From the NCBI GenBank assembly GCA_046350055.1, contig JAXMBC010000001.1, positions 1,240,001-1,304,000 of the forward strand: a DNA stretch of 64,000 bases. The letters are read 5' to 3'. Below, one piece after another: positions 1 through 8,700 of the stretch (positions within the stretch are counted from its first letter, which is position 1; each line of letters starts with the position of its first letter). Position numbers and translations under genes: made by a program. Source of the stretch: JAEUIE01 sp046350055 (GTDB lineage: Bacteria > Planctomycetota > Planctomycetia > Gemmatales > HRBIN36). The notes under the pieces were generated by a model that made no database searches, had not been told where the DNA came from, and saw only the letters and a list, made by a program, of their open reading frames with translations.

Positions 1-192
1 GGCTTGTCTCCAGCCTGGTCAAGCGATTACATCGAAACGTCGGCTTTCCTGATCTCCCACTTTCTCCAAGCCGTCCACTAGCCACCACCCTGGTGTACAA
101 GCCTATCATAACAGGGAGGCAGGCCTGCGAAGGTCGTGGAGACGGTCTGTCTATAGAGTGCAGTAACCGTGGCACGATGAACTCCGCCGCGC
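1..192. repeat. Composite repeat, copy 1 (left end outside window)
   Basis: Positions 70-192 are identical to 3307-3429 by eye (123 bp). Positions 2-30 also match 3175-3203, while the middle part differs. The first half of the element seen in the other copies (the TCTCTGACC palindrome) would lie left of the window. No gene is supported in 1-550; this stretch is repeats only. Confidence 0.85.
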
Positions 193-196
193 GCCC

Positions 197-279
197 GGGT
201 GCCATAGCCTGCGTGTACTCACGCTGGCTATGCCGAGGTACTCCGAGGTTCGGGCATAGTCAGGTCGAGTACGACCAGA
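197..279. repeat. 94-bp hairpin repeat, copy A1, truncated at the right
   Basis: It begins GGGTGCCA and contains the stem GCGTG-TACT-CACGC flanked by CATAGCC/GGCTATG arms, then a second small hairpin GGTCG-AGTA-CGACC. Copies A2 and A3 end with GGCACCC; that end is missing here. Confidence 0.8.
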
Positions 280-308
280 GGCCGTCCGGTAATTGAGTTG
301 ATCTAAAC

Positions 309-374
309 TGCCTGATCTCTTGAGGTTACGTTGTTGTTTGCCAACGCCAACGCAACACATCAGGAGATCAGGCA
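309..374. repeat. 66-bp imperfect palindrome
   Basis: The outer arms TGCCTGATCTC (309-319) and GAGATCAGGCA (364-374) are perfectly complementary. The inner part (GTTACGTTGTTG against CAACGCCAACGCAAC) pairs imperfectly. The whole could fold as one long hairpin. No T-run follows, so a terminator is not clear. Confidence 0.7.
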
Positions 375-448
375 TTGCTTAGTGCCAAGGACGGCACGTC
401 GCTCGCCACGTTGATACAGCAAGCCATTCCTGTTTGTCAGGAAGCGGC

Positions 449-542
449 GGGTGCCATAGCCTGCGTGTACTCACGCTGGCTATGCCGAGGTACTCCAAGC
501 TTCCGGCACAGTCAGGTCGAGTACGACCAGGCTTTGGCACCC
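449..542. repeat. 94-bp hairpin repeat, copy A2
   Basis: This is a full-length copy with terminal inverted repeats GGGTGCCA (449-456) and TGGCACCC (535-542). Inside are the same two hairpins as in A1 and A3. It ends 11 bp before the stop codon of the cassette gene at 554. Confidence 0.85.
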
Positions 543-553
543 GTGCGAGCCAG

Positions 554-1072
554 CTACCAAGTCCGATGATAGCGGAACCCATCGTGATCCGTGCCCTCGA
601 TGTATCCCATCGCTGACAATGTCTGTTCAGCCGCCCGCCGCCGCGTGAACCCGAGCAAGTCCTCGCGGCCGGCGTTCGTGAGTTCCGCGGCGACCCGCTC
701 AAAGGTGCACCGCGGGTCGTGACCGAGCAACTCGGCCGAGCGCCACGGGAGCGGCATGACCAAAAGCTTCTCCCGGTCGTCGTCGGGGTCCGCCAGACCC
801 AGAGCGAGGAGGGCCAACTCGAGCGTCTCTAGGGACGCCCGGCGCACCGCCAGTGCAGCGGATCGCTCCGCGTAGCACAGCAGGACGGATGCTAGCCCGC
901 CGTCCATGCAGCCGAGAAATTCGGCGGCAGACGGGCCAGCGTCACGGGCAGTCCGCAGGAGTGCCTCGACGGACTCATCAAGCGGATGAGGTATAGGCCG
1001 CGGGCCGTAGCCATCGTACACGCCGTCTCAGATTGCGGCGTCAACCCGGTCAGCAATGTCGTCGAGACCCAT
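554..1072 (-). pseudogene. Cassette-borne hypothetical gene with in-frame TGA at codon 15
   Basis: I do not recognise the family. The 155-codon frame from GTG at 1021 has no ribosome binding site. The same frame continues upstream through a single TGA (1028-1030) to an ATG at 1072, which has a strong GGAGG site about 8 nt before it and lies just inside the attC-like repeat. The upstream peptide starts MGLDDIADRVDAAI. The stop lies where TGG (Trp) would need one base change, followed by DGVYDGYGPRP. The simplest reading is a nonsense-mutated gene of 172 residues, possibly still restarted at 1021. The C-terminal part is acidic and helical with no membrane segment. It is the last gene of the minus-strand cassette series. 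Confidence 0.6.
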
Positions 1073-1086
1073 CGCCCTGCCTCCTC

Positions 1087-1182
1087 GCCGAACGACCCCG
1101 CTCAGCAGCGGCGGGGCACCGGCGAGCTTGGACTCCCAGAACAGCGTCATGCCCCGCCGTCTGCTGCAGTGCCTCGTTCGGC
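1087..1182. repeat. attC-like recombination site 1 (96 bp)
   Basis: The ends are GCCGAAC (1087-1093) and GTTCGGC (1176-1182). The arms pair as GCCGAACGA, then an unpaired spacer (CCCC against GGCA), then a CAGCAG/CTGCTG stem with extra bases on one strand, then CGGCGGGGC/GCCCCGCC. Paired simple sites, an unpaired spacer and extrahelical bases are features of folded integron attC sites. It sits between the stop of one cassette gene (1189) and the ATG of the next (1072). The conserved AAC/GTT triplets are present, but the 7-mers do not match the canonical GTTRRRY. Confidence 0.65.
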
Positions 1183-1188
1183 GTGCCT

Positions 1189-1590
1189 TTAGCTCATCTG
1201 GAGCCGGAACCCAATGCCCTCTGACGCTGCAACCCCAAGGACCCGCGCCATCTCCTCCAACTCCTCGACCACTCCGGCGGACTCGTCGAGCCGCTTCGCC
1301 GCCTTCGGGCTGGCCTTGATGTGGTCGGCGAGGGCTTGCATCGCGGCCCGGCCCTCGGCCGGATCGAACCACTCAGTCCACTCGCCCATGACCTCCGCAA
1401 GGTCGTCCGGATCGCCGTCGAAATCCTCGGGGATCGGGCGGTTGTCCGCGAACGCCGTGAACGGCGTGAGCTTGGCCGCCCGTGCGATCTTGTCGAGTAC
1501 CTCGAAGTTCGCCGCCAAGACCTCGCCGAGGGCGACGAACTTGGTGCCCGTCAGCTTGGGCTGGAACACTGGGTAGATGCCCAAGCTCAT
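1189..1590 (-). CDS. Cassette-borne hypothetical protein (133 aa)
   Basis: This is an unrecognised soluble acidic protein, beginning MSLGIYPVFQPKLTG. It has a helical C-terminal half, no signal peptide and no known catalytic motif. The ATG at 1590 has a GGAGGG ribosome binding site. The gene ends 7 bp before attC-like site 1, and the GCCGAAC end of the interrupted attC-like site lies 16 bp upstream. This is the compact spacing of an integron cassette. An immunity-type or stress role is possible, but nothing in the sequence shows it. Confidence 0.7.
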   Translation of the reverse strand: MSLGIYPVFQPKLTGTKFVALGEVLAANFEVLDKIARAAKLTPFTAFADNRPIPEDFDGDPDDLAEVMGEWTEWFDPAEGRAAMQALADHIKASPKAAKRLDESAGVVEELEEMARVLGVAASEGIGFRLQMS

Positions 1591-1606
1591 CCGCTTGCCC
1601 TCCGCC

Positions 1607-1956
1607 GCCGAACAGTTGTTTCTCTGACCTATAGGTCAGAGAGTAAACTACACAGGTCAGATAATACCGGCTCGACTCCAGCCTGGTCAAGCGATTAGCC
1701 TCGGATGGTCCAATTCCCTGACCTAAACTCTGATGAAGCTCCTCGACTACTGACAAACTCTGTCTCGACCTTTCAGTTTACTATCTGCAACTTTCTCCAA
1801 ACCGTTCACTAGCCACCACTCTGGTGTACAAGTCCGGGTGCCATAGCCTGTGTGTACTCACCCTGGCTATGCCGAGATACTCCAAGGTTCCGGCATAGTC
1901 AGGTCAAGTACGATCAGACTAGGGCACCCGGGCACCCGTGCAGCGACTGGTTCGGC
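1607..1956. repeat. attC-like site 3 interrupted by composite repeat, copy 2
   Basis: GCCGAAC (1607-1613) and GTTCGGC (1950-1956) are 350 bp apart, whereas the two intact sites are about 95 bp. The inserted block starts with a 22-bp perfect palindrome, TCTCTGACCTA and its complement (1621-1642). It continues with sequence shared with copies 1 and 3 (from about 1674) and ends with hairpin repeat A3 (1836-1929). The right remnant, CGTGCAGCGACTGGTTCGGC, still resembles an attC arm. Confidence 0.6.
1836..1929. repeat. 94-bp hairpin repeat, copy A3
   Basis: It has the same 94-bp length as A2, with ends GGGTGCC and GGGCACCC. The internal pair CTATGCCG and CGGCATAG is intact. An extra GGGCACCC follows directly at 1930-1937. 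Confidence 0.8.
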
Positions 1957-1963
1957 GGCGCCC

Positions 1964-2431
1964 TCACTCTTTAATACCCCAGCCCGCTAGTCGTTCCTTA
2001 TGAGCGGCCGTGACTGCATTTTCATACGCAGCAGGGTCATTGAGCAATGTGGGCAGAATGATTTTCTCGATGTCATCGACGACCGCATCAACGATGTCGC
2101 GCCCATCCGTCGTTTCGACGGCCCACTGCTTTTCGTTAAACCGGACTGCGCTTTCGCTAGCCCGGCCAAGCCGTTTGATCAAGTCGTCGTGACCACAAAG
2201 GAACTTCCCGTAATCATAGTTCGGTAATCCTAACTCGTCGTACCGAACAATCAGTCCGATCTTTACCGGAGGCCTAATGTAAAATCCGTTTGAAAAAGGG
2301 CCGCCAGAACTGACAGCATTGTGTTCGGCCTCAAAGACGAATCCGTGCGGATTCAGGATCGGATCGAGCCGGGCGACAATTGCGAGCAGGCGATCGTGCG
2401 GTTGTCCCAGGTATTTTGAGGACTTACTCAT
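1964..2431 (-). CDS. Cassette-borne hypothetical protein (155 aa)
   Basis: An unrecognised family. I chose the ATG at 2431 (MSKSSKYLGQPHDRLL) because the longer frame from GTG 2458 begins inside attC-like site 2; GGTGA lies about 8 nt before the chosen ATG. The protein has an N-terminal helix, a beta-rich centre with GLIVRYDELGLPNYDYG, and a C-terminal helix with VDDIEKIILPTL. There is no signal peptide or membrane segment. It lies between two attC-like sites in the minus-strand cassette series. Function unknown. Confidence 0.7.
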   Translation of the reverse strand: MSKSSKYLGQPHDRLLAIVARLDPILNPHGFVFEAEHNAVSSGGPFSNGFYIRPPVKIGLIVRYDELGLPNYDYGKFLCGHDDLIKRLGRASESAVRFNEKQWAVETTDGRDIVDAVVDDIEKIILPTLLNDPAAYENAVTAAHKERLAGWGIKE

Positions 2432-2446
2432 GTCAGTCACCAAGCC

Positions 2447-2541
2447 GCCGAACGACACCGTTCACCTGCGAGGCGGCCGGTGAGACGTTGAACCCTGAAA
2501 AACCGTGATGCCGCCGCGTCAGGTGCAACGGCTGGTTCGCT
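2447..2541. repeat. attC-like recombination site 2 (95 bp)
   Basis: The left arm GCCGAACGACACCGTTCACCTG (2447-2468) pairs with the right arm ending GTTCGCT (2535-2541). The arms pair outside and inside an unpaired spacer. One extra base on one strand (CCGTTCACC against CCGTTGCACC) is of the extrahelical type expected in attC. It lies between the stop of the CbrC-like gene (2550) and the start of the next cassette gene (2431). Confidence 0.65.
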
Positions 2542-2549
2542 GCGGCCCC

Positions 2550-3095
2550 TCAGTCGCAGTCTTGGTAGCCACCCAACTGACCACATTTTCTGCACCGAAA
2601 CATGTACGCAGTCGGTGATCCTTCCTTGTCGAGTGCGGCGAGAAACTCCTCCCACTCGGGGCCATCTGAAAGGCCCGCGGAATCTTGAATCGCAGCTATT
2701 GCTTGTGGACCGAGAGCCTTCAACTCCTTCTTCCCAGCGCGCCCGATGAACTCAGCTGCATCGCCACAATGGGTCCACCATTGCTCTTGTTGCCAGCCCG
2801 AGAATCCGGGAGTGCGATGGGCCACCTCCTCGATCACCTCTTCCGGCACTTCATCCCACATCCCGCCGCCGCCAATGCCGGCATCGTCGGTGAAGCTCGC
2901 TTCCAGTTTTTCATTAGCGGACCCGTCTGCGATGCACCAGGGGCATATGCATTGGTCGTATTCCTCCACGGCGTAAACGGGGCCGGTGTAGATGAAGCCG
3001 CACGCCTTCCCACAGCAGGCGCATTCGGTATCGGACTTGATGACCATTCCGGTCGCCAAGGGGTCAGGGTGGTACTTGAAGGTTGGCAGTGCCAC
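2550..3095 (-). CDS. CbrC/UPF0167 family protein (181 aa)
   Basis: The N-terminus, MALPTFKYHPDPLATG, followed by CACCGKACG (about residues 25-33) and CICPWCIADG (49-58), fits the CbrC/UPF0167 family. Its E. coli member was linked to colicin E2 tolerance. A third Cys pair, CRKCG, lies near the C-terminus, so zinc binding by CxxC pairs is likely. The GTG start at 3095 has AGGAG about 7 nt upstream. It is the first gene of the cassette series as read on the minus strand and is followed by attC-like site 2. A role in bacteriocin or toxin tolerance is an inference from the family. Confidence 0.75.
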   Translation of the reverse strand: MALPTFKYHPDPLATGMVIKSDTECACCGKACGFIYTGPVYAVEEYDQCICPWCIADGSANEKLEASFTDDAGIGGGGMWDEVPEEVIEEVAHRTPGFSGWQQEQWWTHCGDAAEFIGRAGKKELKALGPQAIAAIQDSAGLSDGPEWEEFLAALDKEGSPTAYMFRCRKCGQLGGYQDCD

Positions 3096-3111
3096 GGTCG
3101 ACTCCTAAAGC

Positions 3112-3429
3112 AGCGAACAGTTGTTTCTCTGACCTATAGGTCAGAGAGTAAACCACACAGGTCAGATAATACCTGCTTGTCTCCAGCCTGGTCAAGCGAT
3201 TAGCCTCGGAAGGTCCACTTCCCTGACCTAAACTCTGATGAAACTCCTCGACTACTGACAATACTCTGTCTCGACCTTCAAGTTTACTATCTCCAACTTT
3301 CTCCAAACCGTCCACTAGCCACCACCCTGGTGTACAAGCCTATCATAACAGGGAGGCAGGCCTGCGAAGGTCGTGGAGACGGTCTGTCTATAGAGTGCAG
3401 TAACCGTGGCACGATGAACTCCGCCGCGC
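3112..3429. repeat. Composite repeat, copy 3, next to an AGCGAAC attC-like end
   Basis: The same junction as copy 2 is seen: CGAACAG followed directly by TTGTTTCTCTGACC, with the 22-bp palindrome at 3126-3147. It then runs through sequence shared with copy 2 (3174-3330) and with copy 1 (3307-3429). No clear GTT end of an attC-like site was found to its right. Confidence 0.7.
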
Positions 3430-3848
3430 ACACAATCGCACGGTTGGTTGCATCGCCACGAGGTGCTGCAGACGCGGCAGGATGCCGCGTCTACTTTGCG
3501 CACATGCGGTGCTGGGGATGAACCACTTCGCGTGCACGCGAGCCTTCAGATGGCGCGGGCGCGAATAGTTTGCTGCTGCATGAATCGACGGTGCACAGAA
3601 TTCTGACGTAAGTCATTGACATCATTAACGATGCGCTGCGCACGAGTGGTTTGCCAGATGAACTGAGACTGCACTGCCCCCGACTCTGCGACCCAAAGCC
3701 TCCCGCATACGGTGGATGTCGCCCTGAATCCACACCTCACCTTCACGCCAACCCTCGCTGCCATCCCTATACTAAACAGTTGCCAAGTCACCCAACCATT
3801 CGCCCCGCTCCTTCACTCTTCCGCTAAGGAGTCGGGCCAGGAAAGCAC
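3430..3848. other. Intergenic region upstream of typA
   Basis: No convincing gene is present; short open frames here lack ribosome sites and family features. TATACT at 3768-3773 could be a -10 box for typA, but no good -35 lies at the right distance. A ribosome site AGGA precedes the typA ATG. Confidence 0.4.
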
Positions 3849-5690
3849 ATGAAACGGAACGATATTCGCAATGTCGCCATCATCGCCCACGTCGATCATG
3901 GCAAAACCACGCTCGTCGATGAAATGCTCAGGCAGTCAGGCCTCTTCCGCGCCGGCGAACTCGAGAAGCTCGAAGGAGGCCAGCACGGCCTCATCATGGA
4001 TTCCAACGAACTGGAACGGGAGCGGGGCATCACCATCCTCGCCAAGAACTGTGCCATCAAGTGGGGCGATACCAAGATCAACATCATCGATACCCCCGGC
4101 CACGCCGACTTCGGTGGCGAAGTGGAACGCGTCCTTCGCATGGCGGACGGTGCCGCACTGCTGGTCGATGCCGCCGAAGGCCCGTTGCCTCAGACCCGCT
4201 TCGTGCTCCGCAAGGCGTTCGAGTGTGGCCTCAAGCCCATTGTGGTGATCAACAAGATCGATCGTCCCGATGCCCGGGTGCAGGAAGTGCTCAATGGCAT
4301 CTTCGATCTCTTCGTCGATCTCGATGCCGATGATGCGACCTGCGACTTCCCCGTGGTGTATGCCTCGGGCCGCAATGGCTGGGCCAAGCTCAGCATGGAT
4401 GACGAGAGCAAGGACTTGCGTCCCCTCGTCGAAACCATCATGAAGCACGTGCCGCCGCCTGATGTGAACCTGGATGCACCAGCCCAGTTCCAGGTGAACA
4501 ACCTCGACCACAGCGAATTCGTCGGCCGCATTGCCGTGGGCAAGGTCTACGCTGGCAAGCTCAAGAAGAACCAGCGCGTGGCGGTGCTCTCCCGCGACAA
4601 CAAGCGGACCGATTACAACATCAAGCAATTGCTGACCTTCGACCGTCTCGGTCGCAACGAGGTGGAGGAAGTGACCGCTGGCGACATCTGTGCCATCGTC
4701 GGCCTGACCGATGTGGAAATGGGCGACACGGTAGCAGATGTCGATCATCCCAATCCCCTTCCAGCACTGAAGGTCGATGAACCAACACTGACGATGCTCT
4801 TCCGCATCAACGATTCGCCCTTCTCCGGGCGTGATGGTGAGTACGTCACCAGCCGGCAGTTGCGCGACCGTCTGTTCAAGGAACTGGAACGCAACGTGGC
4901 CCTGCGGGTCGTGCCGGCAGCCAAGTCCGACGAGTTCATGGTCTCAGGCCGAGGTCTTCTGCACCTGGGCATTCTGCTCGAGACCATGCGCCGCGAAGGC
5001 TATGAGCTCAGCGTCGGCAAGCCCCGTGTCATCATGAAGGAAGAAGGGGGCATGAAGCTGGAGCCGGTGGAATACCTTGTGATCGAGTGTCCGCAAGGGT
5101 CCGTCGGTTCCGTCATGGAACTCGTCGGCAATCGCCGGGCAGAATGCCTGAAGATGGATGCCCGAGGCGAACTGACCCACCTGGAGTTCACCATCCCCGC
5201 CCGAGGTCTCATCGGCCTCAAGACCCGGCTGCTCACTGCCACCAGCGGTCAGGCCATCATGCACCACACGTTCTACGACTATCAGCCCAGCCGTGGAACC
5301 ATCCCGTCACGGACCAACGGCGTGATGATCGCCACCGAAACTGGCCCCGCCACGTTCTATGCCATTGAAGGCTTGCAGGACCGGGGCGTCATGTTCGTCT
5401 CGCCGCAGGATCAGTGTTATGAAGGACAGATCGTGGCCGAGCATTGCCGCGACAATGACCTGCCTGTGAATATCGCCCGTGAGAAAAAGCTGACCAACAT
5501 GCGGAACGCCAACGCCGAAAAGACGGTGGTGCTCAAGGCTCCCCGGCAGATGACGCTGGAAATGGCTCTCGAGTACATCGAAGACGATGAACTGGTGGAG
5601 ATCACACCAAACTTCATCCGGCTACGGAAGATGATGCTCAAGGAAGCTGACCGCAAACGGTTCGACCGGTCGAACCGGGAGGCGGAATAA
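3849..5690 (+). CDS. typA: Translational GTPase TypA/BipA
   Basis: This is a ribosome-associated GTPase of the elongation factor G group, involved in stress adaptation and 50S subunit maturation. The protein has 613 residues, the usual length. The GTPase motifs are complete: AHVDHGKT (13-20), RGIT (59-62), DTPGH (81-85) and NKID (135-138). An EF-G-like beta-barrel and alpha/beta domains follow, then the TypA-specific C-terminal domain. The start MKRNDIRNVAIIAHVDHG is typical of the family and has an upstream AGGA. The kinase gene follows 85 bp downstream on the same strand. Confidence 0.97.
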   Translation: MKRNDIRNVAIIAHVDHGKTTLVDEMLRQSGLFRAGELEKLEGGQHGLIMDSNELERERGITILAKNCAIKWGDTKINIIDTPGHADFGGEVERVLRMADGAALLVDAAEGPLPQTRFVLRKAFECGLKPIVVINKIDRPDARVQEVLNGIFDLFVDLDADDATCDFPVVYASGRNGWAKLSMDDESKDLRPLVETIMKHVPPPDVNLDAPAQFQVNNLDHSEFVGRIAVGKVYAGKLKKNQRVAVLSRDNKRTDYNIKQLLTFDRLGRNEVEEVTAGDICAIVGLTDVEMGDTVADVDHPNPLPALKVDEPTLTMLFRINDSPFSGRDGEYVTSRQLRDRLFKELERNVALRVVPAAKSDEFMVSGRGLLHLGILLETMRREGYELSVGKPRVIMKEEGGMKLEPVEYLVIECPQGSVGSVMELVGNRRAECLKMDARGELTHLEFTIPARGLIGLKTRLLTATSGQAIMHHTFYDYQPSRGTIPSRTNGVMIATETGPATFYAIEGLQDRGVMFVSPQDQCYEGQIVAEHCRDNDLPVNIAREKKLTNMRNANAEKTVVLKAPRQMTLEMALEYIEDDELVEITPNFIRLRKMMLKEADRKRFDRSNREAE

Positions 5691-5775
5691 GTCTGCCTGC
5701 TGGACTTCCTCCAGAATTGTGTGATACTGGACGCTGCCTTTTACGCTAAGTAATAGAAGGCATCTGGATCAGGAC

Positions 5776-8700
5776 ATGAGTACTAGCCAGCCGACAAGCT
5801 CCGGGGCTCGCTTGTGGCAAAAGCAGACGCCGCAGAGCTTGTTCGATACCGTCGATATGCATCCAGCGTCAGAAGAGGCGATGCCTGAACGGATCGGCAA
5901 CCTGCTGATCCGTCGCTGCGTCGGGCGGGGTGGCTTCGGCATCGTTTACGCCGCGTACGACGAAGGACTGGGAAAAGAGGTGGCGGTCAAGGTGCCGCGT
6001 GCCCAGTTGATACCCAACCAGATACTGATCGACCGCTTTGTCCGCGAGATGCATTCAGGCTCGCTGGATCACCCGAACATCCTGACCGTCCTGCAGGCCG
6101 GTACCGATAATCACGTCCCGTATCTGGTGATGCCTCTCTGCGAAGGCACCGACCTGGGTAACTGGCTCGCCAGGCGGAATCAGGATGACAGGGCCCTTCC
6201 CACCGAACTGGTTCTGCACTGGGTCATCCAGATCACCAAAGCGGTGGACTACGCACACAAGCGCGGTGTACTCCATCGCGACCTGAAGCCTTCCAATATC
6301 ATGCTCGATCAGTCAACAGGCTCCACCAATCCTTACGACTGGGTGCCTCGCCTGACCGACTTCGGGCTGGCCAAGGCATTGACCAGCGAGGATAAGGGGT
6401 CGTCGCTCACCAAGCAGGGAGACATCCTCGGCACGCCAGAGTACATGTCCCCGGAACAACTGGCTGGCGATGTCAATAACATCGGCGTAGCGACCGATGT
6501 GCATGGTCTGGGAACCATTCTGCACGAGCTGGTCTATGGCGTCTCACCCTACGGCGGACACGACCGCACCAATACACTGTTCAAGGTCATCAACCTCGCA
6601 CCGCAGTATCCGACCACGATGAAGCGGCGCGTGCCGCCTGATCTGCGGGCGGTGATCGAGAAATGCCTGGAGAAGAAGCCGGAAGATCGCTTCCAGAGTG
6701 CCAGTGAGTTGCTGGAAGAGCTGGAGAAGGTACGCGATGGCAAGCCCACCCGTACACGCCCGCTCACCTGGCTGGGGCATGGGCTTCGCTGGGGCTGGCG
6801 TCATCCGATTGGAGCATTGGCAGCCGGCATCATTGCGGTGCTCCTGGCGATTCTGGGCATCGGCATCGTCAAATACCAGCTCACTTCCCTCGCGAATGTG
6901 AAAGAGCTGCAGGAAAACAACAAGCGGCTGCAGGAGAAGGAGCAGGAACGAGTTCATACGATCGGGGCGTCCCTCATGAGGGAGGCCTTCTCCTTTTACA
7001 ACGATGGTCGAACCGACCTGGCACTGGATCGACTCAACCAGCCGGAAGTGCAAGGCACCATGCCCCTGGTCGAGGGGCTGCTGCGGTATCAGCTCATGAA
7101 TCGACAGGTCGTTTACTATCCGGGGCATTTTTCCCGCGTCGATCACATGGCGATATCCACGAATGAACGGTACATCATTACCCGCAGTCACGACGAGAAT
7201 GTGCTGCTGACGGATCTGGTGACTGGTACCAGGCGATCGCTGGCGGAGCCAGGCGAATTGCTGATGCTTGGCCATACGGGGCATCGTTCAATTTTTATCA
7301 ATCAGTTCGGTCAGGCCTGTGTCTGGCATGCACAGGATGAACGGCGACTCCATCGCCATACCCTGACGCCCTTGACCAATACCAGGTACGCCAGCATCGC
7401 CTGCTCTGCGGATCGCACCCAGATCTTCGCCACGCAGCCTGAAATCGGCTTAATCTGGTATGATGTTCGGCAACAACAGACCTTGCTGGTGCCATGGCCA
7501 AAAGGGCTCGAACCTCATTCCACTCGCACTGCTTCCACGTTGTGGTGCAGCCCCACTGGCAACTGGCTCATTATTGATCAAGTCGGGAAAGGCTATCTAT
7601 CCTGGCACCGGGACGAGCCCGAGAAGCTCGTGCCACTCTGCTTGATGGCTCCACTCGATGGGCCACAAAATCTACCCATTCAGGCGATCTCCTTTCAGGA
7701 GCAAAGTGATGAACTCTACGCCTGGGTGTATCCCCATTATCGCGCCCACTTTCGTCGCAAGCCTCATCTGGTGACCGTAGCAACCTGCCCGGAATTGGGA
7801 CGATGCAGTTACAATCTGGGACCGAATCCCGAGAACCGGATGTGCTGTCTGGATCGAAACAACAGCAACATACTCTATACCGGAAACAATTATGGCGAAG
7901 TTATTGCCGTGGACCTGGCTAGCGGGCAGGTCACCACCCTGGTCCAACATGCCAGCGAAGTGCAGGCAGTACTGCACGGAGCACCGGGCGAACTGTTCAT
8001 CCTCGATGAGGCCATGCTCTTCGCCTATGATCTTCGTTCCCGGACTATCACACAGACATGGAAGATACCAGACATCCTGCGTGATGCCAAAGTGGGAGAC
8101 TTCCTGAACTGGCTGCAGTATTTCCCTTCGGAACGAGCCTTGCTTGTTGCGGGTAACGATGGTCGCATTGCCAGGTGGAACCTCACGTATCAGCAGCCGG
8201 AAACACTCTGGCACCGCGAACGCAGTGAAGTGCATGGCATCGCGTTCTCCGACGATTCCCGTCTCCTGGCCACTGGTGCTGATAATGGCGATGTCCACCT
8301 CTGGGATCCCCAGACGCGGAAGTTGATCCGTTCCATCGACAAGGCACATGATGTCGTGGTCATGAGCCTCTGCTTCACGCCTGATGGGCAATCGCTTTTC
8401 TCCAGCAGTTACGATGGTGATATCAAGCAATGGAACGTGGCCACCGGCGCGCTGGTCCAGACCTATGTCGGTCCCCATATGCCGATTCGCTCCATAGCGT
8501 ATTCCCCGAAGCATCGTCGTCTCTTTGCCGGCTGCCGCGAAGGCTTCCTGATCACGTGGGAGGAAGGGCAGCCCAACAAGTGCCTCTGGCGGCGACTGCA
8601 TGAGAATAATATCAAGGGCTTCCACCTCTCTGCGGACGAATCACGACTCTACACCGGTGGCGAGGATTTCACCATCAAGTGCCTCGACCCGGCGACCGGT

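Noticed and set aside
1028..1372. 114-codon minus-strand frame overlapping the 133-residue cassette gene
   Set aside because: Its first two thirds are a shadow of the gene at 1189-1590. Only its last 14 codons belong to a real coding region, the start of the gene at 554-1072.
197..1929. Hairpin repeats A1-A3 as a CRISPR-like array
   Set aside because: Only three copies of 83-94 bp at irregular distances, with genes between.
1..3430. Classical integron with canonical GTTRRRY core sites
   Set aside because: The ends read GTTCGGC or GTTCGCT, which do not fit the canonical core, and no integrase is seen; the array is therefore called attC-like only.
3491..3791. Two 80-codon minus-strand frames upstream of typA
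   Set aside because: No ribosome sites, mutually overlapping in different frames, and no recognisable pattern.
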